Positions 1-5,847 of a stretch of 19,049 nt of DNA are shown here, piece after piece (within the stretch, counting starts at the first letter, position 1; each line of letters begins with the position of its first letter). Location: assembly GCA_905236895.1 (NCBI GenBank), contig CAJOQI010000101.1, positions 1 through 19,049 of the forward strand. Reading direction: 5' to 3'. Source of the DNA: an uncultured Peptostreptococcaceae bacterium (GTDB lineage Bacteria; Bacillota; Clostridia; Peptostreptococcales; Anaerovoracaceae). Below the pieces are notes generated by a model. It searched no databases and was not told where the DNA came from. It saw nothing but the letters and a program-made list of their open reading frames with translations. Made by a program: the position numbers and the translations under genes.

Positions 1-2
1 AC

Positions 3-785
3 TGGGGTGAACCAACATACACATGGAGCGAAGACTACAGCACAGTAACCGCCAAGCGTGTATGCAAGAACGACGACAGTCATTATGAAGAAGAAACAGT
101 TGATGCAACCTCCAAGGTAACCAAGGAACCAAGCTGCGAAGAAAACGGAGAGATCCTCTACACCACTGCAGACTTTGAGAACAAGGCCTTTAAGGCTCAG
201 GAACAAAGCATAGAGACAGCAGCCATCGGTCACGAATGGAGTCCATGGGAAGTTTTGACAGATCCAACAAGTGCGGATCCCGGAAAGAAGATTCGTCAGT
301 GCCTGCATGATCCAACACATACAGAGTCTTCCGTAGTGCTCATCCCCGGCGAGAAGGTTGTAAACATTACCTACAACCCGAACGGCGGAGTAATAAGAGG
401 TTCTGAAGAAACTTTGGTGATTCAGTACAACGAAGGCGATATCGTAACCATACCCGAAGCGCCTGAACGCGAAGGATACAAATTCCTCTACTGGAAGGGT
501 TCCGAACATCAGCCCGGAGACAAATACGTTGTTGGCGTAGACCACGAGTTCATCGCTCAGTGGGAGAAGATAAACGAGGAAGAGCCGGTAGCACCCGCAG
601 CACCGGAAGAACCAAAGTCACCGGAAAAACCCGTGACGCCATCCAGCGAGGGAGTAAAGACCGGCGACGCATCTACCCCAACCTTCTGGGCAATCATTCT
701 GGTCCTCTGTGGCATCCTGGTTATACTCATGGTGGATATGGGAAGATGCAATCTTAGAAGAACTAATAGCCGCAGGAAATTTTAA
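3..785 (+). CDS. C-terminal part of a wall-anchored surface protein (5' end outside window)
   Basis: The frame is open from the window edge, so about 260 C-terminal residues are seen and the start is missing. The part encoded at about 348-570 (ITYNPNGG ... EGYKFLYWKG ... FIAQW) matches the InlB B-repeat / Listeria-Bacteroides repeat, a beta-grasp module of bacterial surface proteins. Upstream is Cys-containing extracellular-looking sequence (AKRVCKNDDSHYEEE, then EPSCEENGE). A Pro/Glu-rich spacer follows, then VKTGD at about 654-668, a hydrophobic helix (FWAIILVLCGILVILMVDM) and a basic tail. That is the architecture of a sortase-type anchor with a degenerate LPxTG motif, as is common in Clostridia. 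The protein is probably exported and wall-linked or membrane-held. Ligand and full length cannot be judged. Confidence 0.85.
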   Translation, partial: WGEPTYTWSEDYSTVTAKRVCKNDDSHYEEETVDATSKVTKEPSCEENGEILYTTADFENKAFKAQEQSIETAAIGHEWSPWEVLTDPTSADPGKKIRQCLHDPTHTESSVVLIPGEKVVNITYNPNGGVIRGSEETLVIQYNEGDIVTIPEAPEREGYKFLYWKGSEHQPGDKYVVGVDHEFIAQWEKINEEEPVAPAAPEEPKSPEKPVTPSSEGVKTGDASTPTFWAIILVLCGILVILMVDMGRCNLRRTNSRRKF

Positions 786-814
786 TCAGTCAAACAGTAA
801 TACACTTACCTAAT

Positions 815-898
815 AAAGAAGGAGCCTCGTAAATAAGTGAGGTGACCCCCAAAAGTTAGACTTTTGGGGGTCAGTTCAAATCCCGAGGCTCCTTCTTT
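815..898 (+). terminator. Nested inverted repeat / probable terminator downstream of the surface protein gene
   Basis: A perfect 15-bp inverted repeat (815-829 AAAGAAGGAGCCTCG with 884-898) encloses a second perfect 14-bp palindrome (843-856 TGACCCCCAAAAGT with 860-873, loop TAG). The outer arms have the A-rich/T-rich look of a terminator, but only short T-runs broken by C follow. The inner palindrome is unusual for a terminator loop and is treated in the findings. Termination is the likely role, by position between a stop codon and the tRNA promoter. Confidence 0.7.
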
Positions 899-910
899 CC
901 ATACAAAATA

Positions 911-941
911 TTACCACCTCATAATGTAAATGTGCTATAAT
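911..941 (+). promoter_or_regulatory. Promoter of the tRNA-Arg gene
   Basis: There is a consensus -10 TATAAT at 936-941 with an extended TGC just before it (933-935). A weak -35 candidate TTACCA lies at 911-916, with a 19-bp spacer. The -10 ends 25 bp before the tRNA 5' end, a normal distance for a tRNA promoter. Confidence 0.65.
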
Positions 942-966
942 ACACTCTGCCCATGAGGAGCAATAC

Positions 967-1042
967 GGACCAGTAGCTCAGGGGATAGAGCGTCGGTTTC
1001 CTAAACCGTGCGTCGGGTGTTCGAATCGCCTCTGGTCCACCA
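967..1042 (+). tRNA. tRNA-Arg (anticodon CCT)
   Basis: The full cloverleaf can be drawn. The acceptor GGACCAG (967-973) pairs with CTGGTCC (1032-1038). The D arm is GCTC/GAGC. The anticodon arm is TCGGT / ACCGT, with the 7-nt loop TTCCTAA holding CCT at 1000-1002. The T arm is GGGTG / CGCCT around the loop TTCGAAT. The discriminator A and CCA (1040-1042) are encoded. It reads AGG codons. The outermost anticodon-stem pair is a T-T mismatch; everything else pairs normally, so it should be functional. Confidence 0.95.
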
Positions 1043-1045
1043 AAA

Positions 1046-1075
1046 ACCTGCAATTCCGGTGATTGCAGGTTTTTT
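1046..1075 (+). terminator. Rho-independent terminator of the tRNA gene
   Basis: A 9-bp stem ACCTGCAAT (1046-1054) pairs with ATTGCAGGT (1062-1070) around a 7-nt loop, followed directly by a T-run (1070-1075). It begins four bases after the encoded CCA. Confidence 0.9.
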
Positions 1076-1114
1076 ATTTGTCTAAAACCACCGTTCAACC
1101 TTCCACGCAGCCCA

Positions 1115-1133
1115 AATGTTGCCCAGCAACATT
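1115..1133. repeat. Short perfect hairpin between the tRNA and ABC operon
   Basis: AATGTTGC (1115-1122) and GCAACATT (1126-1133) form an 8-bp perfect inverted repeat with a 3-nt CCA loop. No T-run follows, so it is not a standard terminator. Its role is unknown. Confidence 0.5.
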
Positions 1134-1183
1134 ACGCGCCAATTATGCAACCGCAGTTAACAGAATCCGCCGAAAGATGTGCA

Positions 1184-1250
1184 CTTTGGTTGGTAGATTG
1201 GCACGCAACCAAAGATTACAATTATCATATAAATCATATTTATCATAATT
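1184..1250 (+). promoter_or_regulatory. Putative promoter/operator region of the ABC transporter operon
   Basis: A perfect 9-bp dyad, CTTTGGTTG (1184-1192) and CAACCAAAG (1206-1214), encloses a possible -35 TTGGCA (1198-1203). Downstream, three tandem 9-mers starting ATCAT (1224, 1233, 1242) make an AT-rich, nearly symmetrical 31-bp block (1220-1250) containing the candidate -10 TATCAT (1223-1228) or TATAAA (1228-1233). The layout suits a repressor-controlled promoter. The regulator could be the XRE-AbrB protein of the same operon, which is inference. Confidence 0.45.
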
Positions 1251-1267
1251 ATCGGAACGGAACCATT

Positions 1268-1990
1268 ATGAGCATCGTAGAAGTAAAAACCTTGAGAAAG
1301 GAATACCCCTCCTTCACCATTAAGGATATTTCCTTTTCCATAGAAGAAGGGCGCATCACCGGATTCATTGGACGGAACGGCGCGGGAAAAACCACCACCA
1401 TCAAAGCCATGCTAAACCTACTCCATCCCGACGGCGGAGAAGTTGACTATTTCGGCCTTCCCTTGGTTTCCCATGAATCGGAAATAAAAAAGAGAATCGG
1501 CTATTCCAGCGGCACCGTCAGCTGGTATCCCAAGAAGAAGGTCAAGGACATAGTCTCCATAATCAAACTCTTTTACGAAAGCTGGGACGAGGAATCATAC
1601 CGCCGGTACCTACGCCTCTTTTCCCTGGATGAAAACAAAACTCCCTCTGAGCTTTCCGAGGGTATGAAGGTGAAGTTTAACCTTCTCCTTGCCCTATCCC
1701 ACGGGGCGGAGGTTTTGATTCTGGATGAACCCACCAGCGGGCTGGATCCCTTCTCCCGCGACGAGCTATTAGAGGTTTTCGCAGAGCTAAAATCCCACGG
1801 CGTCGCCATATTCTTTTCCACACATATTACCTCGGACCTGGAAAAGTGTGCGGACGACATTGTCTATATATCAAAAGGCGAAATCATATTCGCCGGATCC
1901 AAAAAAGAGTTTATCAAAACCCATTCCCAAAAAGATGAAACCTTTGAAGAAACCATATTAAGAATGGAAAGGGGTGGATTAAATGACTAA
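1268..1990 (+). CDS. ABC transporter ATP-binding protein (YtrB/BcrA-like)
   Basis: A 240-residue ABC ATPase that powers export or signalling by the permease encoded next to it. Walker A is GRNGAGKT (35-42), the signature is the variant LSEGM (129-133), Walker B is LILDEP (150-155, catalytic Glu154) and the switch His is His186. The region after strand 3 (IGYSSGTVSW) has no obvious Q-loop Gln, as in some YtrB-type ATPases. The ATG at 1268 is chosen because the native ABC N-terminus (MSIVEVKTL) starts there, after GGAACGGA. An in-frame ATG at 1145 would add 41 residues unlike any ABC domain and crosses the promoter-like repeats. The gene overlaps the permease by 8 bp. The family includes antibiotic-export and cell-envelope transporters; the substrate is unknown. 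Confidence 0.9.
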   Translation: MSIVEVKTLRKEYPSFTIKDISFSIEEGRITGFIGRNGAGKTTTIKAMLNLLHPDGGEVDYFGLPLVSHESEIKKRIGYSSGTVSWYPKKKVKDIVSIIKLFYESWDEESYRRYLRLFSLDENKTPSELSEGMKVKFNLLLALSHGAEVLILDEPTSGLDPFSRDELLEVFAELKSHGVAIFFSTHITSDLEKCADDIVYISKGEIIFAGSKKEFIKTHSQKDETFEETILRMERGGLND

Positions 1991-2636
1991 TATTCTCCGT
2001 AAAGAGATGAAGCTTAGTGCTTCCCCTCTTACATACATCTTCATACTCTTTGGGCTCATGTTTTTCATCCCCGGATATCCAATTCTCTGCGGCGCTTTCT
2101 TCGTGACCCTGGGACTTTTTCACAGCTTTCAGTATGCCAGAGAAGCGAGGGACCTGGAGTTCTCTTCCCTCCTGCCTATAGACAAAGCCACCATAGTAAA
2201 GGGCAAATACCTCTTTGTCATTTTTATCGAACTATGCGGCTTTATCATCATGCTAATGGCAACCCTTATTCGCATGACCGCCCTGGCCAACTCAACCATC
2301 TACAGAGAGAATGCTTTGATGAATGCAAACCTCTTCGCCCTCGGCGCCGCTTTAATCGCCTTCGGCATATTCAATACCGTATTTCTGGGCGGGTTCTTCA
2401 AGACAGCATATAATCTGGGGAAGCCCTTCATCACATACATCATCGCGGTCTTCTTCTTTATCGGTCTTGCGGAGGCACTTCACTATTTCCCCGGGCTTGA
2501 GATAGTCAATTCCTTTGGTTTTGATAATCTTGGTTTTCAGATTATAATGCTCTTGGTAGGTCTTGGGCTCTTCACCCTTATGACCTTCCTCTCCTGCAAA
2601 GGATCCTGCATGAATCTGGAAAGAATAGATCTTTAA
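1983..2636 (+). CDS. ABC-2 type transporter permease
   Basis: A 217-residue integral membrane protein with about six hydrophobic segments (for example around residues 15-50, 73-93, 110-138, 144-162 and 186-205). It has the layout of small ABC-2 permeases: an N-terminal cytosolic start (TNILRKEMKL), then hydrophobic hairpins with a charged cytosolic loop (REARDLEFSSLLPIDK). It pairs with the ATPase encoded just upstream. The ATG lies inside the end of the ATPase gene (8-bp overlap) with a GGGGTGG ribosome site at about 1971-1977, which implies translational coupling and a fixed stoichiometry. No separate substrate-binding protein is encoded, so export is more likely than import. Confidence 0.85.
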   Translation: MTNILRKEMKLSASPLTYIFILFGLMFFIPGYPILCGAFFVTLGLFHSFQYAREARDLEFSSLLPIDKATIVKGKYLFVIFIELCGFIIMLMATLIRMTALANSTIYRENALMNANLFALGAALIAFGIFNTVFLGGFFKTAYNLGKPFITYIIAVFFFIGLAEALHYFPGLEIVNSFGFDNLGFQIIMLLVGLGLFTLMTFLSCKGSCMNLERIDL

Positions 2637-2660
2637 TCCCCGAAAAACGGAGGTAAATCA

Positions 2661-3107
2661 ATGCTAAAAGACAATCTGATAATGCTTAGAAATATTCGCG
2701 GTCTTTCCCAGGAGGAAGTGGCAGAGGCCGTGGGCATTTCAAGGCAAGCATACGGAAAATGGGAAAGCGGATTAACCATTCCCGATATAGAGAAATGCCA
2801 TCTCCTGGCAAAGCGCTACGGCGTCTCCATTGACAGCCTAATCAAAGAAGAAGCGATTGATGGTCTGGGGCCCATCCCCCCTGCTCCCATAGGAAAAAGT
2901 ATCTGGGGCACCGTCACCGTAAACGACAGAGGCCAGATTGTCATTCCCAAGGGCGCTCGGGATAGATTCGGTATCAAAAGCGGAAGCCAGCTGATTATAT
3001 GCGGCGACGAAATCGGAATCGCCCTTATTCCCATGGACACTTTCGAAGAGGAGCTGGGGAAGATAATGAAGATGGCCTATCGAGATGCCGATAAACAAAG
3101 CGAATAA
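2661..3107 (+). CDS. XRE-family helix-turn-helix regulator fused to a SpoVT/AbrB domain
   Basis: A 148-residue two-part transcription regulator. Residues 1-62 are an XRE/Cro HTH (GLSQEEVAEAVGISRQAYGKWE, followed by LAKRYGVSIDSLI). Residues about 82-125 match a SpoVT/AbrB swapped-hairpin DNA-binding domain (VNDRGQIVIPKGARDRFGIKSG). Both halves normally bind DNA, and AbrB domains also dimerise or tetramerise, so the protein may bridge two sites. The gene starts 24 bp after the permease stop with a clear GGAGG site (about 2650-2654), so it is co-transcribed with the transporter. Autoregulation of the operon is the simplest reading, unproven. The start is fixed by the HTH beginning at residue 1. 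Confidence 0.88.
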   Translation: MLKDNLIMLRNIRGLSQEEVAEAVGISRQAYGKWESGLTIPDIEKCHLLAKRYGVSIDSLIKEEAIDGLGPIPPAPIGKSIWGTVTVNDRGQIVIPKGARDRFGIKSGSQLIICGDEIGIALIPMDTFEEELGKIMKMAYRDADKQSE

Positions 3108-3142
3108 CAAGCGTTGACAATAAAGAAAAACCATAGAAAAGA

Positions 3143-3166
3143 AAAACCTGCTAAAAACAGGGTTTT
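3143..3166 (+). terminator. Weak terminator-like hairpin after the ABC operon
   Basis: AAAACCTG (3143-3150) can pair with CAG-G-GTTTT (3158-3166) if one G is bulged. The 3' arm ends in TTTT followed by GGGC. It is the only candidate terminator between 3107 and the next gene. Confidence 0.4.
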
Positions 3167-3259
3167 GGGCTGTATTTAATCATAAAAAGCCTAATTTCCC
3201 CATCAAAAAAGCTTTTCAAGTTATCATACTTCTGTACGATACCTTTTTTCTCATCTATA

Positions 3260-3300
3260 TGCTAATATTTCTATCAGAATAGCATTCGAGAAAGAAAGGA
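3260..3300 (+). promoter_or_regulatory. Possible promoter and ribosome site of the secreted repeat protein
   Basis: An extended -10 reads TG-C-TAATAT (3260-3268) with no convincing -35. A purine-rich ribosome site (GAAAGGA, about 3294-3300) precedes the ATG at 3309. The rest of 3167-3259 is AT-rich with no other recognisable feature. Confidence 0.4.
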
Positions 3301-3308
3301 CAAGAAAG

Positions 3309-4907
3309 ATGTTAAAAAGAGTTGGATCACTGGCTTTAGCCATACTGCTTATCGGCGTATTTGTTTTCAGTGCTTTTGCTACTGAAGTTAGTGCCGATTC
3401 AGTCACGGGTCTTGTTAAGGAGAATGGCAAATGGATCTTCGTTAGAAACGGAAAATTCGACTCCTCCTTCACGGGAATGGTTCAATGCCCCGCCAACGGC
3501 AAATGGTTCTATGTTAAGAACGGAGTTTTTGATAAGACATTTACAGGCATAGCAAAATCCGTTGCCAACGGCAAGTGGTACTATATCAACAAAGGACAAT
3601 ACGATAAGAGCTTTACCGGTCTTATTCAGCAAGGATCCAAATGGTATGCCGTAAAGAACGGCGCCTTTGCTTCCACTTTCACAGGCGTTGCCAAGAACCA
3701 CGCCAACGGCAAATGGTATTATGTTAAAAACGGCGTATACGACAAAAACTATACCGGTCTTGCCAAGTCCATAACCAACGGCAGATGGTTCTATGTATAC
3801 AGAGGAAAACTCAACTGGGATTATACCGGTTTCTGCGAATACAAGGGCAATTGGTTCTATGTAATCAAGGGCGAAATGTGCAGCAATTACACCGGCTTCG
3901 TAAAGAGCAACGGCGTAAGCTATGCAGTAGTTAACGGTAAGGTAAACGACAGCTATATTGGCCTTATGAAGGATACCAAGGGCAAGCTCTATTATGTATC
4001 CGGCGGTGCTTATGACAGAGATTTCACCGGTGTTGCCAAGTATTCCGAAGACGGTAAACTCTATTATGTTGAAAACGGTAAAGCCCAGACTGACTTCTCC
4101 GGAACAAAGACAATCAGTGGCAAAACCTATAAGGTTACCAATGGTGTAGCAAAGCTTATGGACTTCCTTAAGGTTACGAATTATTCCGTAACAAAGGCCT
4201 CCGACGGAACAACGTCCGTCGATGTAACCTTTAAGAATATTTCCGGAGACTCCATGGGATGCCCCACTGTCAATATCCTTCTCTACGATAAGAACAAGAA
4301 GGAAATCGGCAGCGAAAAGCTTCAGGCTATGATTACCCTTGTTCCCGGACAGGCTATAACCATTACAAAGGACATTACCGATCGAGTATCTGACGGAGCT
4401 TGCTACTTCTCCGTAGAAAAGAATGGTTGGGCTGAAAAGGCAAGCACAATAAGATTCAGTGTTGGCTCTGCTCCTTCATATGTGGCTCTAACAAAGAGCA
4501 TGAGCAAAACCGTAGAGGCTGCCACCAAGTCGGTATCTCTTTCCAGAGATACATCCGTATCCTTCGGTGTAAACCCCAAGGTTAAGCTGAGCAACCTCAC
4601 TCTTAAGACAAATGGTAAGTATCTGGAAACCAGCCTCAATGTAACCAACAATACAGGCAAAACAATTACGAATTTCTATATCTATGCCGCAATGTTGGAT
4701 GCAAACGGCAACGTAATAGATTGGTCCAGATTCCCATACGGAGGCACAACCATCAAGGCAGGAGCTACCGCTACCATTAGGACCAATCCTCAAAAGAAGG
4801 AAAGCCAGATAGCCTACTTCAACGTAAGCTACTATAAATACACAATCGGCAGCACCACTTACGAAGGTTATCTCCCCGTAGTTACAAAGGCTGCCAAGAA
4901 ACAGTAA
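3309..4907 (+). CDS. Secreted protein with about eleven aromatic/glycine repeats and two C-terminal beta-domains
   Basis: 532 residues. Residues 1-24 are a signal peptide (Lys-Arg start, hydrophobic core, AFA cleavage site), so the protein is exported. Residues about 31-283 hold eleven degenerate repeats of 22-24 residues with the pattern N-G-K-W-Y-Y-V-K-N-G-x-Y-D-x-x-F-T-G. They resemble cell-wall- or choline-binding beta-hairpin repeats, but I cannot assign them to a named family. Two beta-rich domains follow (about 285-385 and 420-525). Each has a VDVTFKN- or TSLNVTNNTG-like strand and resembles FxLYD/DUF5011-like extracellular domains. There is no LPxTG motif or C-terminal membrane helix, so the repeats probably mediate surface attachment. 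hslO follows after 17 bp without a terminator. The function is unknown; adhesion or envelope binding is inference. Confidence 0.8.
   Translation: MLKRVGSLALAILLIGVFVFSAFATEVSADSVTGLVKENGKWIFVRNGKFDSSFTGMVQCPANGKWFYVKNGVFDKTFTGIAKSVANGKWYYINKGQYDKSFTGLIQQGSKWYAVKNGAFASTFTGVAKNHANGKWYYVKNGVYDKNYTGLAKSITNGRWFYVYRGKLNWDYTGFCEYKGNWFYVIKGEMCSNYTGFVKSNGVSYAVVNGKVNDSYIGLMKDTKGKLYYVSGGAYDRDFTGVAKYSEDGKLYYVENGKAQTDFSGTKTISGKTYKVTNGVAKLMDFLKVTNYSVTKASDGTTSVDVTFKNISGDSMGCPTVNILLYDKNKKEIGSEKLQAMITLVPGQAITITKDITDRVSDGACYFSVEKNGWAEKASTIRFSVGSAPSYVALTKSMSKTVEAATKSVSLSRDTSVSFGVNPKVKLSNLTLKTNGKYLETSLNVTNNTGKTITNFYIYAAMLDANGNVIDWSRFPYGGTTIKAGATATIRTNPQKKESQIAYFNVSYYKYTIGSTTYEGYLPVVTKAAKKQ
3399..4157 (+). repeat. 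Coding repeat array (about 11 units of 66-72 bp)
   Basis: This is the DNA behind the aromatic/glycine repeats. AACGGCAAATGG-type cores recur at about 70-bp spacing (for example near 3495, 3568 and 3706). Units 1-5 are most alike and units 8-11 have drifted (loss of Trp, less regular length), suggesting older duplications at the 3' end. Confidence 0.7.
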
Positions 4908-4924
4908 ATTATTCGGAGCAAGTA

Positions 4925-5818
4925 TTGAAGGATAGAGATTATATAGTCCGTGGTACTGCGGCAAACAATATGATCAGAGCCTTCGCGGTGGATTGCACCG
5001 CTTCAGCGGAGGAAGCTCGGGGGAGGCATAATGCCTCCCCCGTTGTTGCTGCTGCCCTGGACAGACTTTTGGCAGCAGGGGCAATGATGGGTTCCTCCAT
5101 GAAGGGCGAAGATGATCTGCTGACTTTGATGATAAGATGCGAGGGTCCCATTCAAGGCCTTACGGTAACGGCTGACAGCCACGGGAACATCAAAGGCTAT
5201 CCCCTGGTTCCCGACGTGGAGCTGCCGCCCAAATACCCGGGCAAGCTGGATGTGGGTGGAGCCATCTTCCCCGGAACTTTGACGGTCATCATGGACCTTG
5301 GCCTTAAGGAACCCTATTCCGGCCAGATTGAACTCCAAAGCGGCGAAATCGGCGAAGACCTGGCCTATTATTTCACCGCATCGGAGCAGACCCCTTCCGC
5401 CGTCGGCCTTGGGGTCATGATAGACAAGGATTTAAGCGTGAAGCACGCGGGAGGCTTTATCATCCAACTTATGCCGGACGCAACTGAGGAAGTAATATCC
5501 TCTCTGGAGGAAAAGCTTCAGCATACGGAACACGTAACCACCATGCTTGATAAAGGCTTTACTCCGGAGGACATCCTGGAATCCCTATTGGGAGATCTGG
5601 GATTCAAAAAGACGGAGACCCTTCCCCTTCGCTTCTACTGCAACTGCAGCAAAGACCGCATCTCAGGTGCTTTGGCAACCCTCCAAGATTCGGACCTTCA
5701 GGAGATGATCGACGACGGCGAAGAGATAGAGGTTAAATGTCATTTCTGCAATTCAGCATATAATTTCACTACGGAAGAACTGACGGAGATTTTGGCCGGT
5801 CGAAAGAAAAATGAATGA
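4925..5818 (+). CDS. hslO: Hsp33 redox-regulated molecular chaperone
   Basis: 297 residues, normal for Hsp33. This cytosolic holdase is inactive when reduced with zinc bound; under oxidative stress plus unfolding it forms disulfides and holds unfolding proteins. The N-terminal domain has the family start (RDYIVRGTAANNMIRAFAVD) and core GPIQGLTVTADSHGNIKGY. The C-terminal redox switch has Cys239-x-Cys241 and Cys272-x-x-Cys275, all four zinc ligands present. The TTG start at 4925 is chosen because it places the family N-terminus correctly and lies 6 bp after GGAG (4915-4918); the next ATG (4970) would remove the first conserved strand. It is 17 bp downstream of the secreted repeat protein and ends at a bidirectional terminator. 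Confidence 0.96.
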   Translation: MKDRDYIVRGTAANNMIRAFAVDCTASAEEARGRHNASPVVAAALDRLLAAGAMMGSSMKGEDDLLTLMIRCEGPIQGLTVTADSHGNIKGYPLVPDVELPPKYPGKLDVGGAIFPGTLTVIMDLGLKEPYSGQIELQSGEIGEDLAYYFTASEQTPSAVGLGVMIDKDLSVKHAGGFIIQLMPDATEEVISSLEEKLQHTEHVTTMLDKGFTPEDILESLLGDLGFKKTETLPLRFYCNCSKDRISGALATLQDSDLQEMIDDGEEIEVKCHFCNSAYNFTTEELTEILAGRKKNE

Positions 5819-5820
5819 AT

Positions 5821-5844
5821 AAAAGAGCCCTCAAGGGCTCTTTT
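5821..5844. terminator. Bidirectional terminator between hslO and the serpin gene
   Basis: AAAAGAGCCC (5821-5830) and GGGCTCTTTT (5835-5844) form a perfect 10-bp stem with a TCAA loop. The A-run and T-run let it work on both strands. It lies exactly between two convergent stop codons (5818 and 5848). Confidence 0.92.
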
Positions 5845-5847
5845 ATA

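Noticed and set aside
1145..1267. 41-residue N-terminal extension of the ABC ATPase
   Set aside because: The sequence is unlike any ABC domain and crosses the dyad and 9-bp repeats that look regulatory. The ATG at 1268 gives the standard N-terminus.
3114..3139. TTGACA at 3114 as a promoter for the secreted repeat gene
   Set aside because: No -10 lies at a workable distance (the best, TAGAAA, is only 14 bp away), and it is about 190 bp from the gene, upstream of a terminator-like hairpin.
4488..4964. Open minus-strand frame (158 codons) spanning the end of the secreted repeat gene and the hslO start
   Set aside because: It overlaps two real genes antisense and has no domain, promoter or terminator of its own.
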